Assembly: GCA_003285105.1 (NCBI GenBank)
Contig: CP030158.1
Location: 4,743,989-4,807,988, forward strand
DNA: 64,000 nt
Direction of reading: 5' to 3'
Source: Roseithermus sacchariphilus
GTDB lineage: Bacteria; Bacteroidota; Rhodothermia; Rhodothermales; MEBIC09517
In this document: positions 42,360 through 51,461 of the stretch, piece by piece
Position numbering within the stretch: the first letter of the stretch is position 1
How the letters are laid out: every line of letters begins with the position of its first letter
Notes under the pieces: model-generated
Told to the model about the DNA's origin: nothing
Database searches by the model: none
Seen by the model: only the letters and a program-made list of their open reading frames with translations
Position numbers and translations under genes: made by a program

Positions 42360-43502
42360 TCACGATGATGGCGAGGCATCCGGCGCGGTCACCGGCTTTT
42401 GCAGCGCGCTTTCCAACGCGGCCCGGAACGCCTTGTTCTCCGCCGGTGTCCCGGCGTTCACCCGCAGATACCCCTTCAGTTCGGGGTAGCCGCCCATGTT
42501 GCGGACGAGCACGCCCTGCTCTGCCAGACGAGCCATGAGAAGAGCGGGTTCCACCAGCGTGCGGAACAGGACGAAATTGGTCTGCGAGGGCACGACCTCG
42601 ACGCCCTCCATCGCCGCGAGCATCGCCTCCAGCTCTTGCCGTGCGGCCCGCATCGCGGCCACGCGCTCGCGGATCAACGCCGGGCGGGCCAGCAGGGCAC
42701 AGGCCGTCATCTCGGCGAGCCGGTCCACCATGAAGGGCAGGCGCGATTTGCCGAACTCGCGGATCACGGCCGGATGCCCCATCAGGTAGCCGATGCGCAA
42801 TCCGGCCAGCCCGTAGGCCTTGGAAAACGTCCGCATCACGAGCAGGTTGGGGTAGGCCTCCAGCAGCGGCTGCACGCTGCCGGCTTCGTTGAACTCGACG
42901 TATGCCTCGTCCACCACGACGAACCCGGGGGCGGCTTCGGCCACGACGGCTTCGACCTCGGCCGGCGTCATCGCCAGGCCCGTCGGGTTGTTCGGCGTCG
43001 TCAGGACCACCAGCGCGGGGCGGACCGCCCGCACCGCCGCCAGCAGCCCCTCGGTGTCGAAGCGCAGATCCGGCCGGGGCGGCACCGGCGTCAGCGCCCC
43101 GTCGAAGAGGCGCACCACCTTCTCGTACAGGGAGAACATCGGCCGGGGCAGGACGACCGGGGTGCCGGGGTCGATCAGGACCAGGCCGAGCGTGTAGGTC
43201 AGCTCGTTGGAGCCGTTGCCGATCAGCAGCCCCTCCGGGTCGCAGGCCAGCGCGTCGGCCAGCGCGTGCCGCAGGCGATCGGGCTGCTCGGTGGGATACC
43301 GGTTGAAGTCGACACGGGCGAAGGCGTCGAGCAACTCGGCCTTGAGGTCGGCGGGCAGGTCGAACGGGCTCTCGTTCTGGTTCAGCTTGACGGGCGTATC
43401 CGTCCCGCCGACGAGGTACGGATGCTCGGCCCGAACGGCCGGGCGGATCGTTTGCAACACCGCCTCCAGCGAGGTCGCCTGCGAAGGCTCTGTGATGGCC
43501 AT
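42360..43502 (-). CDS. hisC: Histidinol-phosphate aminotransferase
   Basis: A 380-aa class I/II PLP aminotransferase that forms L-histidinol phosphate from imidazole-acetol phosphate with glutamate. Motifs are KLNQNESPFDLP, IGNGSNEL (phosphate loop), VLTTPNNPTGLAMT, VVVDEAYVEF, and the PLP lysine in RTFSKAYGLAGLRIGYLMG. The C-terminal domain ends near VRNMGGYPELKGYLRVNAGTPAENKAF, a variant of the usual LRISIGTxxEN. It follows hisD by 76 bp on the same strand, so hisD-hisC form a unit. hisG, expected before hisD in many species, is not next to it. Confidence 0.95.
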   Translation of the reverse strand: MAITEPSQATSLEAVLQTIRPAVRAEHPYLVGGTDTPVKLNQNESPFDLPADLKAELLDAFARVDFNRYPTEQPDRLRHALADALACDPEGLLIGNGSNELTYTLGLVLIDPGTPVVLPRPMFSLYEKVVRLFDGALTPVPPRPDLRFDTEGLLAAVRAVRPALVVLTTPNNPTGLAMTPAEVEAVVAEAAPGFVVVDEAYVEFNEAGSVQPLLEAYPNLLVMRTFSKAYGLAGLRIGYLMGHPAVIREFGKSRLPFMVDRLAEMTACALLARPALIRERVAAMRAARQELEAMLAAMEGVEVVPSQTNFVLFRTLVEPALLMARLAEQGVLVRNMGGYPELKGYLRVNAGTPAENKAFRAALESALQKPVTAPDASPSS

Positions 43503-43578
43503 GGCGTGGTTCGGTCGAAACGGCTCGCGACGGCCCCGGCGAGCCGCCGGGGTCGTGCATGAAGGACACGGAAAGCGT

Positions 43579-44913
43579 TTACCCGGGCGGTGCCGCCGGG
43601 GTTCTGCCGGAAGGATCCCCGCCCGCCTCCCCGCGGTCCAGGCGGACCTGCACGGCGAGGGCGTGGGCCGTCAGCCCCTCGGCCTCGGCAAACCGGACGA
43701 TCCGCGCGCCGGTCTGCATCAGCCGCGCCCGGGTGTAGCCGATGATCGACTGCTTGCGGATGAAGTCGTCCACGCTGAGGGCCGAGGCGTAGCGGGCGGT
43801 GCCGCCGGTGGGCAGGACGTGGTTGGGCCCGGCGAAGTAGTCTCCGACGGGTTCGGAGGCGTAGGGCCCCAGGAAGATGGCTCCGGCGTGTTTGATCCCG
43901 GACATCGTCTGCCACGGATCCCGGACGATGAGTTCGAGGTGCTCGGGGGCCAGGTCGTTCACCATCGCCAGCGCCTCGTCCATCGTATCGGTCACGATGC
44001 AGGCGCCGTAGTCCCGCAGCGCCTGCTCCAGGATGGCGCGGCGCTCCAGGCGCGGCACCAGGGCCGCCACGTGCCGGCGCACGGCCTCGGCCAGCGGCCG
44101 GTGCGGGGTGACGAGGATCGCCGAGGCGCGCACATCGTGCTCGGCCTGCGACAGCAGATCGGCCGCCACGAACTCGGCGTCGGCCGTCTCGTCGGCCAGG
44201 ACGACGATCTCGCTGGGGCCGGCGACGGAGTCGATGTCGACCGGGCCGTAGACGAGCTTCTTGGCCGCAGCGACGTAGGCGTTGCCGGGGCCGACGATCT
44301 TGTCCACCCGCGGAATGGTCGCGGTGCCGAAAGCCAGCGCGGCCACGGCCTGCGCGCCCCCGGCGGCGTAGACGTGCTCGAGCCCGAGGAAGTGGGCCGT
44401 GGCGAGCACGAGGCGGTTGGGCAGGCCGTCCGGCCCGGGCGGCGAAACCAGATGAATGGCCGGCACCCCCGCCACCTGCGCCGGGATGGCGTTCATGAGC
44501 AGACTCGACGGATAGAAGGCCGTGCCGCCGGGCACGTACAGCCCGACGCGCTCCAGCGGAACCACCCGCTGGCCGAGCACGACGCCGTCGCCATCGTCCA
44601 TGAACCAGGAGTTCTGGCGCTGTCGCTCGTGGAAACGACGGATGTTGGCCGCCGCCTCGGCGATGATGGCACGCAGTTCCGGGTCCATGGCCGCCGCGGC
44701 GTCGGCCAGCGCGGAGGCTGGCACCCGCAGCGCAGGCGGACGCACCCCGTCGAACCGCTCGGTCAGGTCCAGCACGGCCTCATCGCCGCGCGCCTGCACG
44801 TCGTCGAGGATGCGCCGCACGGCCGCGTCGATCTCGGGGCTGAACGAGGCGCCGCGGCCGAGGATCGCCTGGAGCCGGGCGTGACGGTCTCGGTAATCGA
44901 CCAGCGTCATCAT
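43579..44913 (-). CDS. hisD: Histidinol dehydrogenase
   Basis: A 444-aa Zn-dependent enzyme that oxidises L-histidinol to L-histidine in two NAD-linked steps. Key motifs: [26 protein letters not shown] [72 protein letters not shown] (Zn ligands Gln and His), [35 protein letters not shown] and a final EAEGLTAHA with the last Zn-ligand His. Full length, no lesion. A hairpin with U-tract (44944-44968) sits about 30 nt upstream, so transcription into hisD may be attenuated. ATG 44910 is an alternative start. Confidence 0.97.
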   Translation of the reverse strand: MMTLVDYRDRHARLQAILGRGASFSPEIDAAVRRILDDVQARGDEAVLDLTERFDGVRPPALRVPASALADAAAAMDPELRAIIAEAAANIRRFHERQRQNSWFMDDGDGVVLGQRVVPLERVGLYVPGGTAFYPSSLLMNAIPAQVAGVPAIHLVSPPGPDGLPNRLVLATAHFLGLEHVYAAGGAQAVAALAFGTATIPRVDKIVGPGNAYVAAAKKLVYGPVDIDSVAGPSEIVVLADETADAEFVAADLLSQAEHDVRASAILVTPHRPLAEAVRRHVAALVPRLERRAILEQALRDYGACIVTDTMDEALAMVNDLAPEHLELIVRDPWQTMSGIKHAGAIFLGPYASEPVGDYFAGPNHVLPTGGTARYASALSVDDFIRKQSIIGYTRARLMQTGARIVRFAEAEGLTAHALAVQVRLDRGEAGGDPSGRTPAAPPG

Positions 44914-44943
44914 GGGGACGTGGGGAATCGTCTACGACACAAG

Positions 44944-44968
44944 AAAAGCCGGGCCGTCCCCGGCTTTT
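44944..44968 (-). terminator. Hairpin with U-tract upstream of hisD (terminator or attenuator)
   Basis: Perfect 10-bp stem AAAAGCCGGG / CCCGGCTTTT with a 5-nt loop. Read on the minus strand it ends GGCTTTTCTTGTG, 30 nt before the hisD start; on the plus strand it ends in TTTTT. It may terminate the DUF3276 transcript, whose stop is about 165 nt upstream, or act as a histidine-operon attenuator. Confidence 0.6.
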
Positions 44969-45133
44969 TCCGTGTTGATAGCGTGCAACACGCGGGAAGT
45001 GCCCGCCTCCGTCGCTCCCGCCCCTCGAAGACGTGCAAATTGGGCAACGTTTCAAACGCATCGCGCGGAGATCCGCCCCGCGGCGCAGCCCACGGCGGTG
45101 TCACCCGCCCGCCTCACCGGCCCGGCGAGCGCG

Positions 45134-45583
45134 TCAGTACCGCTCCTCGTCCTCCGGGTAGACGTCGTCCTCGTACTCGTCCGCGTACGCGTCGTCGTAC
45201 TCGTCTTCGGCGTAGTCGTCGTCCATGACCGGCAGCTCGGGCAGGTTGCGGAACTCATAGTCCGGCAGCCGCTCCTCTTTGATGTGCTGCACGACCTCGT
45301 GCATGGCGTTGACGAACTTGCCGAAGTCCTCCTTGTAAAGGAAGATCTTGTGCTTTTCGTAGCGCCCTTCTCCGACGCGCTTGCTCTCGGTGATGGTCAG
45401 GAAGAAGTCTTCCCCCGATCGCGTCGACTTGACGTCGAAAAAGTAGGTGCGTTTGCCGGCCGGCACCCGGCGGGAGTACACTTCATCACGGTGGCGACGG
45501 GTACCGCGCCGGTGGTCCTGATGGCCGTTGTGGTGGTGGCGTCCGTCGTAAGACGATCCCTGCTTGTCCTGCTCGTAGCTCAT
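45134..45583 (-). CDS. DUF3276 PUR-alpha-like nucleic-acid-binding protein
   Basis: A 149-aa protein of the DUF3276/PUR-alpha-like family of Bacteroidota and spirochaetes. The core reads VYSRRVPAGKRTYFFDVKSTRSGEDFFLTITESKR ... HKIFLYKEDFGKFVNAMHEVVQHIKEE, the compact Whirly-like PUR fold that binds single-stranded nucleic acid in studied members. The N-terminus is His/Arg/Gln-rich (DGRHHHNGHQDHRRGTRRHR) and the C-terminus strongly acidic (DDDYAEDEYDDAYADEYEDD), giving a charge-polarised protein. The start MSYEQDK at 45583 is preferred over upstream codons. A perfect TAnnTTTG box lies 65-72 bp upstream. Confidence 0.88.
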   Translation of the reverse strand: MSYEQDKQGSSYDGRHHHNGHQDHRRGTRRHRDEVYSRRVPAGKRTYFFDVKSTRSGEDFFLTITESKRVGEGRYEKHKIFLYKEDFGKFVNAMHEVVQHIKEERLPDYEFRNLPELPVMDDDYAEDEYDDAYADEYEDDVYPEDEERY

Positions 45584-45647
45584 GTACTGTAGCGACCTTG
45601 GTGTACTGGACGTTGATGGTGGTGTCGGAGATTGGCGCCTAAATATG

Positions 45648-45655
45648 CAAACGTA
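45648..45655 (-). promoter_or_regulatory. Candidate -7 promoter box TACGTTTG
   Basis: On the minus strand TACGTTTG exactly matches the Bacteroidota -7 consensus TAnnTTTG, about 65-72 bp before the DUF3276 start in an AT-rich pocket. No TTTG -33 element is seen at the usual 17-23-bp spacing, so the call is provisional. Confidence 0.35.
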
Positions 45656-45819
45656 AACGAGAAAATACAACGATGCCCGGCGCCGTTATCCACACTGGCG
45701 CGGGAGACGTCGGCATGCGGTGCCATAAATCGCGCAAACATGCACCACAGGCGCACCTTCATCTGCGCAACACGCGCATCGACGCCCCGGGGAATGGGCC
45801 ATCGCGCCCTCCGGGGAGG

Positions 45820-46650
45820 CTATGCCGTGCGCACCACGTCCCGGACGAGGCGTTCCAGGGCGCTCCGCGTGCGCCGGCCGACGGCCAGCACGTCGTCATG
45901 CGCCAGGGGCTCGGTGCCGAGGCCGGCCGCGGGGTTGGTGATCGTGGAGATCCCGAGCACGCGCATCCCGAGGGCCTGCGCCTGGAGCACCTCCGGGACG
46001 GTGCTCATCCCCACGGCATCGGCCCCCATGCGGGCAAAGGCCCGGATCTCGGCTTTGGTTTCGTAACTGGGTCCCTGGGTCCAGAGGTAGACGCCCCGCC
46101 GGACCGGCAGGCCGGCCGCGAGCGCGAGCCGCTCGGCCTGATCGAGCCAGGCGGGGTCGTACGGATCTCCGGCCCGGCCGCCGCGCCCTTCGACCCACGG
46201 CCCGTCGACCGGCGGATGCGCGAAGGCCAGGTTGATGTGGCTCGTGATGAGCATCAGGGTGCCGGGGTGCAGGTTCGGATGGATACCTCCGGCGGCGTTG
46301 GTGACGAGCAACCGCCGTGCTCCCAGCGCGTGCACCAGCCGCACGGGAAACGTCACGGCGCGGACGTCATGCCCTTCGTACAGATGCACCCGCCCCTGCA
46401 CGAACACGACCGATCGGCCCTCCAGATGCCCGAACACCAGGCGCCCGTGATGCCCCTGGACGGTGGACCGGGGGTAGCCCGGCACCGCCACCGTGTCGAT
46501 CACCACGGCATCCTCGGCCGCCTCGGCCAGCGGGCCGAGGCCGGACCCGAGGATCAGGGCCATCTCCGGACGGGCGTCTACGCGCCGGCGCACCGCTGCC
46601 ACGGCCGCCTCCAGATCGTCCAGGTCGTCGGTCACACGGGAAGAGCGCAT
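45820..46650 (-). CDS. punA: Purine-nucleoside phosphorylase (class I, PNP/PunA type)
   Basis: A 276-aa enzyme that splits inosine, guanosine or their deoxy forms with phosphate. Motifs: ALILGSGLGPLAE (phosphate loop), VPGYPRSTVQGHHGRLVFG, VFVQGRVHLYEGH, RRLLVTNAAGGIHPNLHPGTLMLI, YLWTQGPSYETKAEIRAFARMGADAVGMSTVPE, and LGISTITNPAAGL. The pattern is that of trimeric class I PNP. The start MRSSRV at 46650 is 37 bp downstream of the SpoIIE-type gene stop, suggesting one transcript. The context (next to a phosphatase and transporter) does not explain its role beyond purine salvage. Confidence 0.93.
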   Translation of the reverse strand: MRSSRVTDDLDDLEAAVAAVRRRVDARPEMALILGSGLGPLAEAAEDAVVIDTVAVPGYPRSTVQGHHGRLVFGHLEGRSVVFVQGRVHLYEGHDVRAVTFPVRLVHALGARRLLVTNAAGGIHPNLHPGTLMLITSHINLAFAHPPVDGPWVEGRGGRAGDPYDPAWLDQAERLALAAGLPVRRGVYLWTQGPSYETKAEIRAFARMGADAVGMSTVPEVLQAQALGMRVLGISTITNPAAGLGTEPLAHDDVLAVGRRTRSALERLVRDVVRTA

Positions 46651-46687
46651 CGGTTCGGTATCGCGGGTGAAACGGACGAGCGCAGGC

Positions 46688-49441
46688 TTACGTCGCGGAC
46701 GCCTCCGGGGTCCGGGAGGCACCGGCCCGGCCGGCGGCCCGATCCACCCCTTGCTCACCACCCGGGTCGACCAGCTTCAGCACCACCATCGTCATGTCGT
46801 CATGCGGCCCGGCGGTCCCCATGAACCGCTCGACGTCCCGGGCGATGCCCTGCAACACCGCCTCCGCCGGCTGCCCGCCGAGGTCGGCGACCGTGCGGGC
46901 CAGGCGGGCGTCTCCGTACTGCTCGCGAGCGGGGTTCGCGGCTTCCGAGAAGCCGTCCGTGTACAGCACGAGCACATCGCCGGGACGCAGGTGCAGCGTG
47001 GTTTCTTCGATGCTGGTATCGAAGCGAGCACCGGCGGCGAGCCCGAGCGCCATCCCGGCCGGCCGTACGAGGTCCGGCACCTGGCTCGTCGAGCGCGTCC
47101 GAATCACCGGATTGTGCCCCGCCCGCGCGAAGGTGAACGTCCGGGCGTGCACGTCCAGCACCCCGTAGATCATGGAGATGAAGATGCCCCGCGGCACGTT
47201 CTCGTAGAAGAGCGCGTTGAGCCGCCGCAGGACGTCGGCCGGCGAGGTCTGGGATCGGCACAGGGTCTGCAGGAAACCCTTGGTCAACGTCATGTAGAAC
47301 GCCGCCTGGATGCCCTTGCCGCTCACGTCGCCCACGGCCACGGCGAGCCGCCCGTCGCCAAGGTCGCAGAAGTCGTAGTAGTCGCCGCCCACGTCCTGCG
47401 CCGCCCGGCACATCGCGGCCACCTCGACGCCCTCCACGCGGGGCATGCGGTGCGGGAGGAAGGACTGCTGCACCTGATGTGCGATCTCCAGCTCCCGCTG
47501 CATCCGCTCCTGGCGCGTCAGCTCCCGGATGTAGGACGGGGTGTACTCGGCCACGTCGGCCCCTCGCCGGCTATGGATCAGGCCCACGACGCCGGCGAGG
47601 CCGATCCCGGCGGCGAGCAGCCCGGCCAGCACCACATCCACCCCCACCGGCGAGCCGGCCATCAGCCACCCCTCGCTCAACCGCCAGAACAGCATCGCCA
47701 GAAAGACACCGACGAAGCAGGTGAGCAGGTCATACCGCCAGAAGGTCCAGGCGATGAGCGCACCGAACAGGGCCGATGCGCCCCACTCGTAGGACAGAGG
47801 CCCCAGCAACGCCGGGCTCAGATGCAGCGGAGCGGCCACGAGCGCCACCAGGCCGATCATCCCGGTGGCTCGCTGGCCGGTGACCCGGTAGAAGAACGTG
47901 GCCCCGCCGAGCAACAGCAGCAGGAGCGTCGCATAGAGCGTGACCCCGTGGAAGGCGGCCAGGCCGACCATCGGACGGAGCCAGGTGGAAGGCAGCATCG
48001 CCCCTTGCTCCAGGCGCAGCGTGGCGTGCGGCATCACCGCCAGGACCAGCGTCATCACCCCCAGCAGCCCCCCGGCCACGGCAAGCCCCCGCAGCAGCGA
48101 CGCGCCGACGTAGCCGTTGCGCACCGTCCCCTGGCGAAGCAGGCTGGCCGTGAGGAGCTTCTCCGGCCACACCGCCCGGGCCACCGAGTCCGCCGCGCCG
48201 GAGAGCAGGAACGTGAGCAGCACCACGAGGCCGGCCACGATGCACAGCATGACCAGCGTCCCGATCAGGATGATCCAGCGCTCGGACGCCTGCACGCCGA
48301 TGGGGGCGACGCCCAGGTTCATCGCCGCTCCGATGACGAACAGCACGCCCAGCACCCCGCCATCGACCAGGGCGGCCCGGACGTCGATGAGCCGCTGCAC
48401 GAGCCGCCGGAAGAACACGACCAGCAGCGCTACGACGAAGATTAGGTAGAGGCTCACCCGCGTCACTCCGGCGACGATGGCCTCCGCCGGCTCGACGCCC
48501 CGGGAGGGCGTGTTGAAGCGCACGTCCAGCGCCTGCAGGGCTCCCCCCGCGCTCACGCCGACCTCCACGCGGCGGTGTTGCCCGTACACCGGCTCGGTGC
48601 TGACGAAGCGGACACGGGCCAGGCGGCTCCCGCGCTCGGCCGGCATCCACACCGAGTCGGCGCGGAGCAGGGCGGCACGGGGCAGGAGGCGCTCCAGGTG
48701 GAACCGTGCCAGGGCCTCGGCCTCGGCACGGCTCAGCGGCCGCCGCCCGCGGCGACCCCGCTCCGTGCGGTCCGGTTCGCCCGGGGGCGGACGCTCCAGC
48801 GCGTCTCCCCGGGAAGGCGCCCTGACGTCGAAGAACAGCAACCGCGCCAGCAGGGTGTCCGAGAGGGCGTCCAGGCCGGCTTCCAGCGGAGGCTGGCGGC
48901 CCTCCTCCCCACTCCAGAGCACCTGCAGCGCCTCCCGGTCCACCCGCTGCAGGCGTTCCTCCGGGGCGGACGCCTCCGGCTCGGACGGTGGCATCTCGTT
49001 GTAAAAGGCCCAGACCCGACCGGAGAGGGTGAGCAAGATCCGGAAGCGATCGGTGCGCTCGCCCTCCGGCCCCGGCCGGACGGATGGCGCGTCCGGCCCG
49101 TGGAACCGAACCTGCCAGTAATAGGCCGGAAGCACCTCCCGCGCCTCCGTCTGCAATACCTGCACGGTGGCAGGCCGCCCCAGCGCCGCCTGCAACGAAT
49201 CCAGCAATCCGTCCGGGCTGCGCCGCAGCTCGGCCTCGGCCGCCAGGTCGTCCGTGGCATAGCCGTGCCGGGCCAGGAACTGCGTGGCGATCTCCTGCGC
49301 CTCCAGCGGAGTCAGCGCATAGACCGCCGCCGCGTCCGGGTGCTGGCGGGGCAACAGCCCCACGTACAACAGGACCCCCACGACCGCCAGGAACCCCAGC
49401 ACCCCGTCGGCTCGGTTCAGGTACGTGGACCAGGGCGGCAT
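46688..49441 (-). CDS. Membrane-bound SpoIIE/RsbU-type PP2C serine phosphatase
   Basis: A 917-aa protein. It opens with a TM helix (GVLGFLAVVGVLLYVGLLP) and an extracytoplasmic part of PepSY-like type (LTPLEAQEIATQFLARHGY ... VLPAYYWQVRF, and RAEAEALARFHLERL). A cluster of about ten TM helices follows (from VTRVSLYLIFVVALLVVFF to GLLAAGIGLAGVVGLI). The C-terminal cytosolic domain (about 650-900) is a SpoIIE PP2C: LEIAHQVQQSFLPHRMPRVEG, DVGGDYYDF, VAVGDVSGKGIQAAFYM, VLYTDGFSEAANP, and HDDMTMVVLKL, so metal-binding aspartates are all present. It probably dephosphorylates an anti-anti-sigma-type protein; none is adjacent. Its ATG overlaps by 1 nt the stop of the AI-2E gene upstream. Confidence 0.88.
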   Translation of the reverse strand: MPPWSTYLNRADGVLGFLAVVGVLLYVGLLPRQHPDAAAVYALTPLEAQEIATQFLARHGYATDDLAAEAELRRSPDGLLDSLQAALGRPATVQVLQTEAREVLPAYYWQVRFHGPDAPSVRPGPEGERTDRFRILLTLSGRVWAFYNEMPPSEPEASAPEERLQRVDREALQVLWSGEEGRQPPLEAGLDALSDTLLARLLFFDVRAPSRGDALERPPPGEPDRTERGRRGRRPLSRAEAEALARFHLERLLPRAALLRADSVWMPAERGSRLARVRFVSTEPVYGQHRRVEVGVSAGGALQALDVRFNTPSRGVEPAEAIVAGVTRVSLYLIFVVALLVVFFRRLVQRLIDVRAALVDGGVLGVLFVIGAAMNLGVAPIGVQASERWIILIGTLVMLCIVAGLVVLLTFLLSGAADSVARAVWPEKLLTASLLRQGTVRNGYVGASLLRGLAVAGGLLGVMTLVLAVMPHATLRLEQGAMLPSTWLRPMVGLAAFHGVTLYATLLLLLLGGATFFYRVTGQRATGMIGLVALVAAPLHLSPALLGPLSYEWGASALFGALIAWTFWRYDLLTCFVGVFLAMLFWRLSEGWLMAGSPVGVDVVLAGLLAAGIGLAGVVGLIHSRRGADVAEYTPSYIRELTRQERMQRELEIAHQVQQSFLPHRMPRVEGVEVAAMCRAAQDVGGDYYDFCDLGDGRLAVAVGDVSGKGIQAAFYMTLTKGFLQTLCRSQTSPADVLRRLNALFYENVPRGIFISMIYGVLDVHARTFTFARAGHNPVIRTRSTSQVPDLVRPAGMALGLAAGARFDTSIEETTLHLRPGDVLVLYTDGFSEAANPAREQYGDARLARTVADLGGQPAEAVLQGIARDVERFMGTAGPHDDMTMVVLKLVDPGGEQGVDRAAGRAGASRTPEASAT

Positions 49442-50640
49442 CAGGCGGCTCGAAGGATGCGATAGTTGCGGAGACTCCAGAGCACCTCCCGGATGACCAC
49501 ACGCACCATCGTCGTCAGCGGGATCGCCAGCAGCATCCCCACGATGCCGGCCAGCTGGGCGCCGATGAGTACGACGAACAGGATGACGAGCGGATGCGCC
49601 TGCGCGGCCCGCGAAAAGATGTACGGCTGGAAGAAGACGTTGTCCGCCACCTGCGTCAGCCCCATCGCGATCAGCACCCCCGGCACCATCGACAGGTCGC
49701 CCGTCTGGGCAATCCCGACGAGCGTGCCGGCCAGAAAGCCCATCAGCGGCCCGAAATACGGGATCGTGTTGGCCAGCCCGGTAAACACCCCGACGACGAT
49801 CGGGTAGTCCAGCCCCACCAGGCTCAGCAGCACCGTGGCCATCGTGGCGATGGAGATGGACTGGACCAGCAGCGCGCGGAAATAGCGCCCCAGGGTCGTT
49901 TCCACCTTCCCGGCGATGTACAGCGTCACCTCGAAATAGCGGTTGGGGACGAGCCCCAGCACGGCGTGCCGGATCTTCGGACCGTCCTTGAGCAGGAAGA
50001 ACGTCACGAAGGGGATCACCAGCACCGCGTAGAACAGGTTGGTGAAGAGATCCACCATCGAGCCGACCAGGGACCGGAGGCGGTCTTCCTGAAAGAGGGT
50101 TTCGAAGACGCCGATGACGCTGTTGCGGAACGAGGCTTCCTGGATGGGAAAGACGCGGGCCAGGTACGCTTCCACCTGGTCCACCATGTCGGCGATGACG
50201 TCCACGGAAACCTGCTGCGACAGGTCCGTCACCTGCCGGGCCACGAAGGGCGCCAGCGAGGTGACGACGACGGTGAGGGCGCCGAAGACGAGGACGAAGG
50301 TGACGAGGATGGCGGGGATGCGCCGCAGGCCGAGGCTCTGCCACTGGTCCACGATGGGGCGCATGAGGTAGGCCAGCAGTCCGCCGACCACCAGGAAGAT
50401 CACGAGGGTGGAGAAGAACCAGATCAGCCAGGCGGCCAGGGCCACGGCCCCCGCCCACAGGACGAAGCGCACCGCCCGATCCAGCGTAAAGCGAGGCGGC
50501 GGATCCGCCGGCGGGTACGTTGCGGTCCGTGCTCCGCGGGGCGGGGAAGCCGCCGGGGCGTCCGGGCTCCCTGGCGGCTCCATCATCGGCGCGGCCGGCT
50601 CCATGGCAGCGGGGAGGTCAGGCACGGGGGATGGCGACAT
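49441..50640 (-). CDS. AI-2E family transporter (PerM/YdiK-like)
   Basis: A 399-aa membrane protein. The first 50 residues are Pro/Ala-rich and probably cytosolic. Then come paired TM helices (AVRFVLWAGAVALAAWLIWFF; TLVIFLVVGGLLAYLM), AILVTFVLVFGALTVVVTSLAPFV, a long amphipathic stretch, and the family core LGLDYPIVVGVFTGLANTIPYFGPLMGFLAG with VLIAMGLTQVADNVFFQPYIFSR and HPLVILFVVLIGAQLAGIVGMLLAIPLTTMVRVV. The family name comes from E. coli TqsA; most members have unknown substrates, so autoinducer transport is not claimed. recX starts 30 bp upstream; the SpoIIE gene overlaps downstream. Confidence 0.9.
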   Translation of the reverse strand: MSPSPVPDLPAAMEPAAPMMEPPGSPDAPAASPPRGARTATYPPADPPPRFTLDRAVRFVLWAGAVALAAWLIWFFSTLVIFLVVGGLLAYLMRPIVDQWQSLGLRRIPAILVTFVLVFGALTVVVTSLAPFVARQVTDLSQQVSVDVIADMVDQVEAYLARVFPIQEASFRNSVIGVFETLFQEDRLRSLVGSMVDLFTNLFYAVLVIPFVTFFLLKDGPKIRHAVLGLVPNRYFEVTLYIAGKVETTLGRYFRALLVQSISIATMATVLLSLVGLDYPIVVGVFTGLANTIPYFGPLMGFLAGTLVGIAQTGDLSMVPGVLIAMGLTQVADNVFFQPYIFSRAAQAHPLVILFVVLIGAQLAGIVGMLLAIPLTTMVRVVIREVLWSLRNYRILRAA

Positions 50641-50670
50641 ACGCAAGCAATCTCCGGGACCCGGCAAGCC

Positions 50671-51357
50671 TCAGGCTTCCGCGTCGAGTTCGTCCACGAC
50701 GCGCCGCACCGTGTCGTAGGTGAACCCGCGCCGCAGCAGAAAGTCGGACACCTTCTTCCGCCGCCGGCGCAGGTCGGCCTCACGCGCCAGACGGGCCCAC
50801 CGCCGGCGGGCCTGCGCACGGGCCGCCTCGATCGGGTCTTCTTCCTCCAGCAGTTCCTGCACCGCCGCCTCGACCATCGACCGGGGAACGCCCCGCCGCA
50901 TGAGTTCGCTGCGCAGCCGCGCCGGGCCGTAGCCGCGGCTGCGAAACCGCCCGCGCACGTAAGCCCGGGCATAGGCGGCATCGTCCAGATAGCCCAGCTC
51001 GACCAGGCGGTCCAGGGCCGCCTCGACGACGGCCGCCTCGAATCCGCTCTGCAAGAGCTTCCGCCGCACCTCCTCGGTCGTCCGGGCGCGGTGGGCCAGG
51101 TAGTGCAGCGCCCGGCTCCGCGCCCGCCGGATCTGATCCGCAGCCAGGATCCGGCGCTGGGCCTCGACGCTCAGCACCTGCCCCCGGTGCAGCCCGAACT
51201 CGATCACCACGTCCCGGTACACCCCGAAGGCAAAGGCTCCGTCCAGGAACACGGACACCCGGTCCGGGTGCCGTTCCTGCGCCACCAGGCGGGTGACGGT
51301 AGCCGGGCGCGTCGGCTCGAACCGGGCAGGCGGGGCGGCGGGCGGCGGAAACGGCAT
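50671..51357 (-). CDS. recX: Regulatory protein RecX
   Basis: A 228-aa protein of three-helix RecX repeats. The N-terminal part (VTRLVAQERHPDRVSVFLDGAFAFGVYRDVVIEFGLHRGQVL) is a beta hairpin domain often found before the repeats in Bacteroidota. The repeats begin ARSRALHYLAHRARTTEEVRRKLLQSGF, then AVVEAALDRLVELGYLDDAAYARAYVRGRFRSRGYGPARLRSELMRRGV (the most diagnostic block), and end RKKVSDFLLRRGFTYDTVRRVV. RecX normally inhibits or modulates RecA filaments. recA is not adjacent here; recX is first in a run with the AI-2E transporter, phosphatase and phosphorylase. Confidence 0.92.
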   Translation of the reverse strand: MPFPPPAAPPARFEPTRPATVTRLVAQERHPDRVSVFLDGAFAFGVYRDVVIEFGLHRGQVLSVEAQRRILAADQIRRARSRALHYLAHRARTTEEVRRKLLQSGFEAAVVEAALDRLVELGYLDDAAYARAYVRGRFRSRGYGPARLRSELMRRGVPRSMVEAAVQELLEEEDPIEAARAQARRRWARLAREADLRRRRKKVSDFLLRRGFTYDTVRRVVDELDAEA

Positions 51358-51461
51358 GGGGCGTGGTCGCGTCCGGGGGGAATGACGGCGTCGGGGATGT
51401 ATGCCGCCCGCTGCAGAAGGATCCGGGTCGGACGGGGGCGGCGGGCCACGCCCCGGAGCAC

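Noticed and set aside
44780..45061. Histidine leader peptide upstream of hisD
   Set aside because: The frame (MRLKRCPICTSS...) contains only scattered His codons and runs into hisD in another frame, so it does not look like a His-rich leader.
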